DNA from: JBBROS01 sp965260995
Lineage (GTDB): Bacteria; Pseudomonadota; Alphaproteobacteria; Acetobacterales; Acetobacteraceae
Reading direction: 5' to 3'
Assembly (NCBI GenBank): GCA_965260995.1
Contig: CBDHCD010000003.1
Coordinates: forward strand, 1,550,001 to 1,614,000
DNA length: 64,000 bases
Shown here: positions 16,675-25,633 of the stretch, piece after piece
Numbering within the stretch: the first letter of the stretch is position 1
Layout: each line of letters opens with the position of its first letter
The notes under the pieces: model-generated
Databases searched by the model: none
What the model was told of the DNA's origin: nothing
What the model saw: the letters and a program-made list of their open reading frames with translations, nothing else
Made by a program: the position numbers and the translations under genes

Positions 16675-16915
16675 GCGAAACTCCGTTCGAGATGCTTGGA
16701 GTTCCTCCCCCGACGCGCATTCTACGTCGTTCACCCTGTTTGGCCAGGATTATGTTGCACTGCACCATTTGATCGCCGCCGCGTGTCTTTCAAGGCATGA
16801 GGAGAGGGCACGAGGGGCTAGGGCACGCGTCGCGCGGCGCGCCCCTGGGCGTCGGTCCGCGCGACCAACTCGGCAAGCAACTCGGTGGGCGTGGCCTTTT
16901 CTGGCCGCGCCGTGG

Positions 16916-17752
16916 TCAGGACTGCTTGCGGGCCGGCTTCGGCTTCTGGACCGGCGCAGGCCCGGGCGGGTCAGCGACGACGTTGGGCGCGCTCTCCGCG
17001 ACGACGTTGGGCGCGCTCGCCGCGATGGATGGCGCGTGGCGCACGACCGCTTCGGCGCGGGCGATGGCGAGTTGGGCACGCAAGTTCTCGACCTCGTGGC
17101 GCAAGGCCGCCATGTCGTCGTGCCCGGTTAGGGCCGCCTTATCGCCATGCCCGGTTAGGGCCGCCTTATCGCTTTGCCCGGCTAGGGTCGCCTTATCGCC
17201 GTGCCCGGCTTCGGCGGGCTGAGGGGCCGGGTCACTCGATCCGGCCGGGCGCGGGGCCGAGTCGCCTGGGCGGTGGAACGGGTTGAACATGGTCATGGCG
17301 CGTTCCATGAGCGCCACGTTCTGCCGGCTCATCTCCTCGACGCCCATCGGCATGAACGGACCGAACGTTTGCTGCACGACCTGGCGCATCTGTTTCTGCT
17401 GCACGGCGAAGTTGGCCATCGCCTGCTCGAGATAGCGGGGCACGACGCCCTGGAGACTGTCACCGTAGAAGCCGATGAGCTGGCGCAGGAACGCGGTCGG
17501 CAGCATGGCGCTGCCTTTGCTTTCCTCCTCGACGATGATCTGGGTCAGCACGCCGCGGGTGATGTCCTCGCCGGACTTGGCGTCGTAGACCACGAAATCG
17601 CGGCCGGCGCGGATCATGTCGGCCAGGTTGTCGAGGGTGATGTAGCTCGACGTCTCGGTGTTGTAGAGACGGCGGTTGGCGTACTTCTTCACCACCACGG
17701 GGGGCTGCTGGGCAGCAGTCTCAGCAGGTTGGGCGACCGACGTGTCAGCCAT
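16916..17752 (-). CDS. phaR: polyhydroxyalkanoate synthesis repressor PhaR
   Basis: 278 residues. The DNA-binding N-terminus VVVKKYANRRLYNTETSSYITLDNLADMIRAG and VYDAKSGEDITRGVLTQIIVEEE is diagnostic, followed by LPTAFLRQLIGFYGDSLQGVVPRYLEQAM, the second PhaR domain. PhaR senses PHA granules and represses phasin and its own gene. The C-terminal third is unusual: four 9-residue repeats (GHGDKAALT type) and a doubled SAPNVVA. It is divergent from the phaE-like/phaC operon, with about 48 bp between starts, so one operator could control both. A TGCA-containing sequence (GCAGTTGCAGC at 17790-17800) lies there. Confidence 0.95.
   Translation of the reverse strand: MADTSVAQPAETAAQQPPVVVKKYANRRLYNTETSSYITLDNLADMIRAGRDFVVYDAKSGEDITRGVLTQIIVEEESKGSAMLPTAFLRQLIGFYGDSLQGVVPRYLEQAMANFAVQQKQMRQVVQQTFGPFMPMGVEEMSRQNVALMERAMTMFNPFHRPGDSAPRPAGSSDPAPQPAEAGHGDKATLAGQSDKAALTGHGDKAALTGHDDMAALRHEVENLRAQLAIARAEAVVRHAPSIAASAPNVVAESAPNVVADPPGPAPVQKPKPARKQS
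17103..17210. repeat. 27-bp in-frame tandem array inside phaR, 4 units
   Basis: Units of AGGGCCGCCTTATCGCCATG-type sequence repeat every 27 bp (17103, 17130, 17157, 17184) and encode nine residues each. The most diverged copy is nearest the C-terminus. The reading frame is kept, and the repeats sit in the nonconserved tail. Confidence 0.9.
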
Positions 17753-17800
17753 GATTTCCTCTGGCGCTTTCGTCCGTTGAGTGTATCACGCAGTTGCAGC

Positions 17801-18175
17801 ATGGGTGACAAGACGAATCTCGGCAATGACGTGTGCAATTCCAGGCCATGCGCGCCGGACGAGGCGCATGAGTTCGCCTCGCTGGCCGAGGATTGGGTCA
17901 CGATCTGGCGGAGCGAGCTGTCGGCCATGGCCGTGGATCGGGAACTGGCGGACATGCCTGGCGCGCACCTGGCCGCGTGGGCGTCGCTGGCGACGCTCCT
18001 AGCCGATGGCCTTACCGCCGGGCGCCGGGCCGCGGCCGGACCTGCCGGGACCGCTGCGCCGCCGGGGTCCCAGGCCGTTGCTGCTGCACCTGATGCGCGC
18101 GACGACGCGATCCGGGTGCTCGCTGGACGGGTCGAGCGGCTCGAACGGCGGCTGGCCGAGTTGGAGCGGCGTTGA
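17801..18175 (+). CDS. small coiled-coil protein, candidate minimal PhaE-like subunit
   Basis: 124 residues. The N-terminus has DEAHEFASLAEDWVTIWRSELSAMAVDRELAD, then an Ala/Pro/Gly linker, then a C-terminal heptad segment ARDDAIRVLAGRVERLERRLAELERR. Class III PHA synthases need PhaE, whose C-terminus ends in a comparable coiled coil but which is normally about 350 residues. Position immediately before and overlapping phaC by 83 bp supports a partner role; this is inference. It could instead be a PhaM- or phasin-like granule protein. Its 5' leader is the phaR intergenic region. Confidence 0.65.
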   Translation: MGDKTNLGNDVCNSRPCAPDEAHEFASLAEDWVTIWRSELSAMAVDRELADMPGAHLAAWASLATLLADGLTAGRRAAAGPAGTAAPPGSQAVAAAPDARDDAIRVLAGRVERLERRLAELERR

Positions 18176-19148
18176 CCCGGCGCTGATCCGCGGGATCGCG
18201 GCGTATCGGCGGCATCCCTGGCAGCGCCGCGCGGCGGAGCCGCCGGTGGCGTGGGCGGAAGGATCGTCGCGGATGCTCGACTACGGGCGCGCGGCGGATC
18301 CGGCGGCGCTGTTCGTGCCGAGCCTGGTGAACCGGGCCTACATCCTGGACCTGCTGCCGGAACAGTCGATGATGCGTTGGCTGGCGGGCCGGGGCGTGCG
18401 GCCGCTGCTGTTGGACTGGGGCTGGCCAGGGGCGGCGGAACGGGCGTTCACGCTGACGGACTACGCGGCGGGCCGGGTCGAGCGGGCGTTGCTGGCGCTG
18501 CCGGGCCCGGTGGCGCTCGTGGGCTACTGCATGGGCGGGCTGCTGGCGCTCGCGGCGGCGCTGCGGCGGCCTGAGCGAGTGTCCTCGCTGGCGCTGCTGG
18601 CAACGCCCTGGGACTTCCACGCCGGCGTGGACGGCGCGGAGGCGCGGTTCGCGGCGCTGCTGCCAGGGTTGGAGCCGATGATCCAGGCGAGCGGGACGCT
18701 GCCGGTCGACGCGCTGCAGGCGCTGTTCGCGACGCTCGACCCGTCCGGGATCGCGCGGAAGTACCGGGCGTTCGGCGCGACGGACCAGGGGAGCGAGGCG
18801 GCGGTGCGGTTCGTGGCGCTCGAAGACTGGTTGAACGACGGCGTGCCGCTGCCGGCGGCGGTGGCGCGGGAGACCTTGGGCGGCTGGTACGGGGCGAACG
18901 CGCCGGCGCGGGGCGCTTGGCGCGTGGCGGGCGAGGCGGTGGCACCGGGCCGGTTGCGGATGCCGTGCTTCGTCGCCGCGCCGGGCCGGGACCGGATCGT
19001 GCCGCCGGCCAGCGCGCTGGCGTTGGCCGCCGCCATTCCCGGGGCCGTGGCGCACCAGCCGGCGTCGGGCCACATCGGGATGGTCGCGGGGGCGCGCGCC
19101 GAGGCGGAGTTATGGTCGCCGTTGCTGGATTGGCTGCGGCGGACGTAA
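18093..19148 (+). CDS. phaC: class III-type PHA synthase PhaC
   Basis: 351 residues from ATG 18093; 18006 is an alternative. The chosen start puts the catalytic triad at C146 (GYCMGG lipase-like box), D300 (GRDRIVPP) and H327 (SGHIG), close to C149/D302/H331 of the Allochromatium vinosum class III enzyme, and gives the usual length of about 355. Class I enzymes are about 600 residues. It polymerises hydroxyacyl-CoA at granule surfaces. It overlaps the PhaE-like gene by 83 bp and is followed by phaA 39 bp later, so supply and polymerisation are probably cotranscribed. Confidence 0.85.
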   Translation: MRATTRSGCSLDGSSGSNGGWPSWSGVDPALIRGIAAYRRHPWQRRAAEPPVAWAEGSSRMLDYGRAADPAALFVPSLVNRAYILDLLPEQSMMRWLAGRGVRPLLLDWGWPGAAERAFTLTDYAAGRVERALLALPGPVALVGYCMGGLLALAAALRRPERVSSLALLATPWDFHAGVDGAEARFAALLPGLEPMIQASGTLPVDALQALFATLDPSGIARKYRAFGATDQGSEAAVRFVALEDWLNDGVPLPAAVARETLGGWYGANAPARGAWRVAGEAVAPGRLRMPCFVAAPGRDRIVPPASALALAAAIPGAVAHQPASGHIGMVAGARAEAELWSPLLDWLRRT

Positions 19149-19187
19149 AGGCGTAGCGTGGTCCGAAGGAGAGGGAGGCTTCAACGC

Positions 19188-20360
<1,173 letters not shown>

Positions 20361-20510
20361 AGCGCGCCCAGCCGCGACCGAACTGGGAACGCCGCGTTCG
20401 CCCGGTCATCTCACGCGATGGCCGGGCGATCTGCGCTTCAAGGCTGGCGGCGGGCTAGCGCGGGGGCGGCAAACACGGGACAACGGGCGCGCAAGCCAGG
20501 GAGGAAAAAA

Positions 20511-21233
20511 ATGGCACGAGTGGCACTAGTGACCGGCGGCACGCGCGGCATCGGGGCGGCGATCAGCGTCGCGCTGAAGGCGGCGGGACGAACGGTGGTG
20601 GCGAGCTACGCCGGCAACGACGGCGCGGCGCGGGCGTTCAGCGACGCCACCGGTATCGCGAACATGAAGTTCGACGCCGGCGACTTCGCGGCGTGCGAGG
20701 CGGCGACCAAGGAGATCAAGGACGAGCACGGCGCCGTCGAGATCCTGGTCAACAACGCGGGCATCACGCGGGACGGCACGATGTCGCGGATGTCGCGCGA
20801 CATGTGGGACGCGGTGATCGACACCAACCTCGGCAGTTGCTTCAACCTGTGCAAGCTGACGTTCGACGGGATGCGCGGGGCGAAGTTCGGCCGGGTGGTG
20901 AACATCGGCAGCATCAACGGGCAGGCCGGGCAGTACGGCCAGGTGAACTACGCGGCGGCGAAGTCGGGCATCCACGGGTTCACGAAGGCCCTGGCGCAGG
21001 AGGGCGCGCGGTTCGGCATCACGGTGAACGCGATCGCGCCGGGCTACGTCGACACCGAGATGGTGCGGGCGGTGCCGGAGGACGTGCTGACCAAGATCAT
21101 CGCTCGCATCCCGGTGGGACGGCTGGGCCACGCGGAGGACATCGCGCGGGGCGTCGTGTTCCTGACCAACGACGACGCGGACTTCATCACCGGGTCCACG
21201 CTGTCGATCAACGGCGGGCAGCACATGTACTGA
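20511..21233 (+). CDS. phaB: acetoacetyl-CoA reductase
   Basis: 240 residues from ATG 20511 behind GGGAGG. SDR motifs: TGGTRGIG for NADPH, NNAG, catalytic Ser in NIGSINGQAGQ, YAAAKSG, and the PhaB-type ending FITGSTLSINGGQHMY. It reduces acetoacetyl-CoA to (R)-3-hydroxybutyryl-CoA, the monomer for PhaC. It completes the phaC-A-B order. The stop is 4 bp before the GTG start of the EamA gene, so that transporter may be transcribed with it. Confidence 0.95.
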   Translation: MARVALVTGGTRGIGAAISVALKAAGRTVVASYAGNDGAARAFSDATGIANMKFDAGDFAACEAATKEIKDEHGAVEILVNNAGITRDGTMSRMSRDMWDAVIDTNLGSCFNLCKLTFDGMRGAKFGRVVNIGSINGQAGQYGQVNYAAAKSGIHGFTKALAQEGARFGITVNAIAPGYVDTEMVRAVPEDVLTKIIARIPVGRLGHAEDIARGVVFLTNDDADFITGSTLSINGGQHMY

Positions 21234-21237
21234 GGGG

Positions 21238-22077
21238 GTGCGCGCCGCCAACCTGGCGGGTTGCGGCGCGATCCTGCTGTGGTCGTTCCTCGCGCCGCTG
21301 TCGCGATCGGCGGCCGACGTGCCCTCGTTCCAGTTGGTGGCGCTCAGTTTCGGGGTGTCCGCGGCGTTCGGGCTGGCCTGGCTGGCGGGACGGGGGGAGC
21401 TGCGGCAGGTGCGGCAGCGGCCACTCGCGTGGGCGCACGGCGTGGGCGGGCTGTTCGGGTTCCACGCCCTGTATTTCGCCAGCCTCGCGCGGGCGCCGGC
21501 GACGGCGGCCAACCTGATCAACTACACCTGGCCGCTGCTGATCGTGCTGTTGTCGGCGGCGCTGCTCGGCCTGCGGCTGACCTGGCGGCACCTGGCCGGG
21601 ACGGGGCTGGCCCTGGCCGGGTGCGGGGCGCTGCTTTCGGGGGGTGCCGCGTTCCCGGCCGGCGCGGGGCTCGGCTACGCGTTGGCGGCGGCGAGCGCGA
21701 TGACGTGGGCGCTCTACTCGGTGCTGGCGCGGCGGTGGTTCGCCTCGGTGCCGCCGGGCGCTGTGGCCGGGTTCTGCGGCGCGACGGCGGCGTTGGCGGC
21801 CGTGGCGCAGGCGGGGCTGGGCGGGTTCGTGGCCATGGACGGCCGGGCCTGGCTGGCGGTGCTGGCGATGGGGGCCGGGCCGGTCGGGGCGGCGTTCGCG
21901 CTGTGGGACGTGGGAATGAAGCGGGGCGACCCGCGGCTGCTGGGCACGCTGGCGTTCGCGACGCCGGTGCTGTCGACGCTGCTGCTGGCGGCGGGGGGGC
22001 AAGCGCCGTTCACGGCGATTACGCTCTCGGCCGCGGTGCTGGTGGCCTTGGGCGGGTGGGTGGCGGCGGCGCGATGA
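21238..22077 (+). CDS. EamA/DMT-family exporter (YddG-like)
   Basis: 279 residues from GTG 21238. About ten hydrophobic segments form two EamA repeats: GCGAILLWSFLAPLSR..., FHALYFASLARAPATAANLINYTWPLLIVLLSA, then SAMTWALYSVLARRWF and MGAGPVGAAFALWDVGMKRGDPRLLGTLAFATPVLSTLLL. Such proteins export amino acids or small metabolites; YddG exports aromatic amino acids. Substrate uncertain. It converges with the GST gene, the stops being 3 bp apart, with no room for a terminator between them. Confidence 0.87.
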   Translation: MRAANLAGCGAILLWSFLAPLSRSAADVPSFQLVALSFGVSAAFGLAWLAGRGELRQVRQRPLAWAHGVGGLFGFHALYFASLARAPATAANLINYTWPLLIVLLSAALLGLRLTWRHLAGTGLALAGCGALLSGGAAFPAGAGLGYALAAASAMTWALYSVLARRWFASVPPGAVAGFCGATAALAAVAQAGLGGFVAMDGRAWLAVLAMGAGPVGAAFALWDVGMKRGDPRLLGTLAFATPVLSTLLLAAGGQAPFTAITLSAAVLVALGGWVAAAR

Positions 22078-22080
22078 CTC

Positions 22081-22671
22081 TCAGGGATGGGCGGTCCTGG
22101 ACAGCTCGGGACGCTCGGACATCCTGGCGTGCCAGGCCGCCAGCTTCGGATGCCCGGCGCGCCAGTCGTCGGCAGCGAAGCGGAGGTCGAGGTAGCCGAG
22201 CGCGCAGGCGATGCTGATGGCGCCGATGTCGAGGTGGTCGGCGGGCGGATCGGCTTCCAACTGGTCGAGCGCGCGGGCGACGGCCCGGGCCTCGCGGTCC
22301 ATCATCGCCGTGCGGGCGTCCTCCTCGGGGCGCATGGAGGCCAGGCGGCGGCTGACGGCGGCGTCCATGATGCCGTCGCCGATGGCCTGCTGCTTCAGCG
22401 CGCGCCAGCGGGCGGGGCCGGCGGGGGGGAACAGCGAGCCGGCGCCGACGCTGTCGAGGTACTCGCAGATCACCGGGCTGTCGAACAGGGCCACTTCGTC
22501 GTCGGTGACGAGGCAGGGAATGCGGGACAGCGGGTTCATCGCCAGCAGCTCGGGCGGGGAGGCGTGGGGGTTGGTGTCGACCGGCGTGATCTGGCCGTCG
22601 ATGCCGCAGGCCACGGCGGTGGCCATGACCTTGCGGACGTAGGGGCTGGTGGGGGAGTGGAACAGCCTCAT
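22081..22671 (-). CDS. glutathione S-transferase family protein
   Basis: 196 residues. The N-terminal thioredoxin fold MRLFHSPTSPYVRKVMATA (SPTSPYVRK with the usual Ser/Tyr region), the cis-Pro loop NPLSRIPCLVTDD, and the glutathione-binding Asp-Ser in ALFDSPVICEYLD are present. The helical C-terminal domain has DIGAISIACALGYLDLRF. The ATG overlaps the stop of gloB (ATGA), so the two are coupled. Glutathione-dependent detoxification linked to the glyoxalase step is a reasonable reading; the substrate is unknown. Confidence 0.9.
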   Translation of the reverse strand: MRLFHSPTSPYVRKVMATAVACGIDGQITPVDTNPHASPPELLAMNPLSRIPCLVTDDEVALFDSPVICEYLDSVGAGSLFPPAGPARWRALKQQAIGDGIMDAAVSRRLASMRPEEDARTAMMDREARAVARALDQLEADPPADHLDIGAISIACALGYLDLRFAADDWRAGHPKLAAWHARMSERPELSRTAHP

Positions 22672-23396
22672 CGAAACTCGTCCTTCTGGGTGCGGACCGT
22701 CCCGAGGGCGGCGGCGTCCGGCGCGCGCAGGAAGGGGTTGGCCGCCATTTCGTCGGCCAGGCGGGTGGGCACGGTCGGCTGGCCCGCCTCGCGCTGGCGC
22801 TCGACCTCGGCGGCGCGGGCCTGCAAGGCGGCGTTGCCCGGCTCCACGCTCAGGGCGAAGCGGGCGTTGGCCTTGGTGTACTCGTGGCCGCAGCAGACCA
22901 GCGTGTCGCCCGGGAGCGCGGCGAGTTTCTGCAGGCTGTCGAACATCTCGGCGGCGGTGCCTTCGAGCAGGCGGCCGCAACCGAGGCTGAACAAGGTGTC
23001 GGCGCAGAGCAGGACGCCGCCGTCGGCGGCGTAGTAGGCGATGTGGCCCCGGGTGTGGCCCGGCGTGTCGATGACCTGGAGCGGCGTCTCGCCGAGCATG
23101 ACCGTGTCGCCTTCCCGCACCGATTGGTCGAGCTTGGGCAGTCGGTGCGCGTCCGCCGCGGCGCCGACCACGCGGCAGCCGTAGCGGGCGCGGACGGCGT
23201 CGACGCCGGCGATGTGGTCGTCGTGGTGGTGGGTGATGAGGATCATGTCGAGCCGGCCACCGGCGGCGTCGATGGCGGCGGAGCAGGCGCGGGCGTCGGC
23301 CGGGTCGACGATGGCGGTGGCCCCGGTCGCGGCGTCCTTCAGCAGCCAGGCGTAGTTGTCGGACAGGATGGGAACGGGTTCGGCGGACAGCGGCAA
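22668..23396 (-). CDS. gloB: hydroxyacylglutathione hydrolase (glyoxalase II)
   Basis: 242 residues from TTG 23396 with GAGGAG upstream; the annotated body starts LPLSAEPVPILSDNYAWLL. Metallo-beta-lactamase motif THHHDDH binds the two metals, with DTPGHTRGH, CADTLFSLGCGRLLEG and CCGHEYTKANARFA completing the active site and the glutathione site. It hydrolyses S-lactoylglutathione to lactate and glutathione in methylglyoxal detoxification. It is first in a two-gene operon with the GST, and divergent from the methyltransferase, with starts about 80 bp apart. Confidence 0.94.
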   Translation of the reverse strand: MPLSAEPVPILSDNYAWLLKDAATGATAIVDPADARACSAAIDAAGGRLDMILITHHHDDHIAGVDAVRARYGCRVVGAAADAHRLPKLDQSVREGDTVMLGETPLQVIDTPGHTRGHIAYYAADGGVLLCADTLFSLGCGRLLEGTAAEMFDSLQKLAALPGDTLVCCGHEYTKANARFALSVEPGNAALQARAAEVERQREAGQPTVPTRLADEMAANPFLRAPDAAALGTVRTQKDEFR

Positions 23397-23477
23397 GGGG
23401 CGGCTCCTCGGTATGGGCGGCGGAGCCTGTCCCAGCCGGGCAGGCAGCGCAAGCGCCGGGCGTGCTATAGGTGGGCC

Positions 23478-24185
23478 ATGACCACGGACGCGCACATGGC
23501 TGCCCAGTTCTACACCACCGCCCAGGGCGGGGTGGCGTGCCGGCTGTTGCGCGAGCGCCTGGTGCAGGCCTGGCCGTCGCTGGACGGCTTGTCGCTGCTG
23601 GGGCTGGGATATGCCGCACCCTACCTTCGGAGCTGGTCGGGCGAGACGGCGCGGTGCCTGGCGGCGATCCCGGCGCAGGTCGGGGCGGAGCGCGGCCCGG
23701 TCGGCAGCGGCGCGGTCACCTGCGCCACGGAGGAGGACGCCCTGCCCTTCCCCGACCTGTGCTTCGACCGCATCCTGCTGGTGCATGGCCTGGAAGCGGC
23801 GGACAACGCGCGGGCGCTGCTGCGCGAGGTGTGGCGGGTGCTGAAGGACGACGGGCGGCTGCTGGTGGTGACGCCGAACCGGCTGGGGTTCTGGGCGCAC
23901 GGGGAAGCCACGCCGTTCGGCAACGGGCAACCGTATTCGCCGGGGCAGATCACCAAGCTGCTGACCGGCAGCCTGTTCGCCATCGAGCGGCGCGACACGG
24001 CGCTTTACGTGCCGCCGATGCGGCTGCGGCTGGTGCTGCGGACGGCGCGGGCGTGGGAGGCGGGCGGGCGCTGGCTGTTGCCGCAATGCGCCGGGGTGAT
24101 GATCACGGAGGCGGTGAAGGACCTTTACGCCGCGGTGCCGGTGCGCCAGGCGCGTCGACGCCTCGTGCTCAACCCGGCCACGTGA
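23478..24185 (+). CDS. class I SAM-dependent methyltransferase
   Basis: 235 residues (MTTDAHMAAQFYTTAQGGVACRLLRERL). The glycine-rich motif I is LLGLGYAAPYL; an acidic turn CATEEDALPFPDLCFDRILLVHGLE and LLREVWRVLKDDGRLLVVTPNRLGFWA fit the Methyltransf_11 fold. Motif I is somewhat degenerate but retains GxGxxxPYL. Substrate not known. It is divergent from gloB and coupled to the downstream DUF2891 gene by a 1-base stop/start overlap. Confidence 0.85.
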   Translation: MTTDAHMAAQFYTTAQGGVACRLLRERLVQAWPSLDGLSLLGLGYAAPYLRSWSGETARCLAAIPAQVGAERGPVGSGAVTCATEEDALPFPDLCFDRILLVHGLEAADNARALLREVWRVLKDDGRLLVVTPNRLGFWAHGEATPFGNGQPYSPGQITKLLTGSLFAIERRDTALYVPPMRLRLVLRTARAWEAGGRWLLPQCAGVMITEAVKDLYAAVPVRQARRRLVLNPAT

Positions 24186-25207
24186 TGCTGGACGAGCGGG
24201 CGGCGGGGCGGTTCGCGGCGATCGCGCTGGGCCACGTGACGCGGGAGTATCCGCACGTCCTCAACCACGTGCTGGACGGGCCGGAGGACGCGCAGACGCC
24301 GCGGGCGCTGCACCCGGTGTTCCACGGCAGCTTCGATTGGCATTCGTGCGTCCACGGCTACTGGATGCTGGCGGCGCTGCTGCGGCGCTTCCCGGGCATG
24401 GAGGGCGCCGATGCGGTGCGCGCGCTGTTCGACGCGCGGCTGACGCCGGGGCCGGTGGCCGGCGAATGCGATTACTTCGCGCGGCCGGGCGCGCGGGGGT
24501 TCGAGCGGCCGTACGGCTGGGCCTGGCTGTTGGCATTGCAGCACGCGCTGCGCGGGACGGCGTGGGATGCGGCGCTGCGGCCGTTGGCGGACGTGGTCGC
24601 GGCGCGGTTCCACGGCTTCCTGCCCAAGGCGCGATACCCGGTGCGGGCCGGGACGCACTACAACACCGCGTTCGCGCTCACGCTGGCGGCCCCGTTCGCG
24701 GCGGCGGATGATGGGGCGTTGCTGGCGCTGGTCCGGGCCAAGGCCGTCGATTGGTACGGAGCCGACGCGGCTTGCCAGGCGTGGGAGCCGAGCCAGGACG
24801 ACTTCCTCTCCCCGGCCTTGATCGAGGCCGCCTGCATGGAGCGGCTGCTGCCGAACGGGCGGTTCGGGGCGTGGTTCGACGCGTTCCTGCCGGAGTTGGC
24901 GGCCGGTCGCCCGGCCGCTTTGTTCGAGCCGGCGGCGGTGAGCGACCGCAGCGACGGCAAGATCGTGCACCTGGACGGGCTCAACCTGAGCCGGGCCTGG
25001 TGCTGGCGCAGCATCGCGGCGGCGCTGGCGACGGACGACCCTCGCCGCGCCGTGGCGCTCGGGGCGGCGGAGCGCCACGCCGCGGCGTCGTTGCCGCACG
25101 TGACCGGCGACTTCATGGGCGAGCATTGGCTGGCGAGCTTCGCGGTCCTGGCGCTGTGGCCCGACGCGATCGGCGCGGCCGGGGAGTCAGGCGGCAGCCC
25201 CGGTTAG
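24185..25207 (+). CDS. DUF2891 family protein
   Basis: 340 residues from ATG 24185; GTG 24182 is an alternative. Seen are ALGHVTREYPHVLNHVLDG, HPVFHGSFDWHSCVHGYWML, and ECDYFARPGARGFERPYGWAWLLAL, then AGTHYNTAF and ACQAWEPSQDDFLSPALIEA: the His/Trp/Glu-rich helical pattern of DUF2891. It looks like an alpha/alpha-toroid such as sugar-processing enzymes use, but the activity is unknown. No signal peptide. Its last 21 bp overlap the convergent response-regulator gene. Confidence 0.87.
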   Translation: MLDERAAGRFAAIALGHVTREYPHVLNHVLDGPEDAQTPRALHPVFHGSFDWHSCVHGYWMLAALLRRFPGMEGADAVRALFDARLTPGPVAGECDYFARPGARGFERPYGWAWLLALQHALRGTAWDAALRPLADVVAARFHGFLPKARYPVRAGTHYNTAFALTLAAPFAAADDGALLALVRAKAVDWYGADAACQAWEPSQDDFLSPALIEAACMERLLPNGRFGAWFDAFLPELAAGRPAALFEPAAVSDRSDGKIVHLDGLNLSRAWCWRSIAAALATDDPRRAVALGAAERHAAASLPHVTGDFMGEHWLASFAVLALWPDAIGAAGESGGSPG

Positions 25208-25573
25208 CCGGCCGACGGCCGCGACCAGCGCGTCGATGTCGTAAGGCTTGGCGAAGAAAGCGACCGGCGGGGCGAGGTGGCCGACGCGCCGCCGGTTCTC
25301 CGGGCGGCCGGAGACGAGGACGATCGGCAACTGCGGGTTGATCTCGCGCGCGTGCTCGGCCAGGCCGATGCCGTCGATCTCGCCCGGCATGGTGATGTCG
25401 GCCAGAAGGATGGCGAACTCGTCCTGGCTGAGAAGGATGGCGGCCTCGTCGCCCGTGCACGTGGCGGTGACGTCGAAGCCGGCCTGGTCCAGCAGCTCCG
25501 CCACGACTTCGCGGATCAGCGCTTCATCCTCGACGAGCAACACCCGCACCTGCCGCGTCATCACGTCCGTCAC
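25187..25573 (-). CDS. single-domain response regulator (CheY-like receiver)
   Basis: 128 residues, receiver only. VLLVEDEALIREVVAELL holds the acidic pair, ILLADITMPGEIDGIGLA the phosphoacceptor Asp, VLVSGRPE the switch Ser, and FFAKPYDIDAL the conserved Lys-Pro. No output domain, so it likely works through a partner or phosphorelay; no histidine kinase is in the window. A second ATG four codons in (MTRQV) is possible. It overlaps the DUF2891 3' end on the opposite strand by 21 bp. Confidence 0.9.
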   Translation of the reverse strand: MTDVMTRQVRVLLVEDEALIREVVAELLDQAGFDVTATCTGDEAAILLSQDEFAILLADITMPGEIDGIGLAEHAREINPQLPIVLVSGRPENRRRVGHLAPPVAFFAKPYDIDALVAAVGRLTGAAA

Positions 25574-25633
25574 AGCACAGTCCCGATCAGGTGGTTGTCT
25601 CGGCCGGGGCGCGGCCGGGCCGGAGGCGAAGCG

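Noticed and set aside
20361..20510. Terminator or attenuator between phaA and phaB
   Set aside because: CGCCCGG/CCGGGCG can pair only across a long loop and has no U tract; too weak to list.
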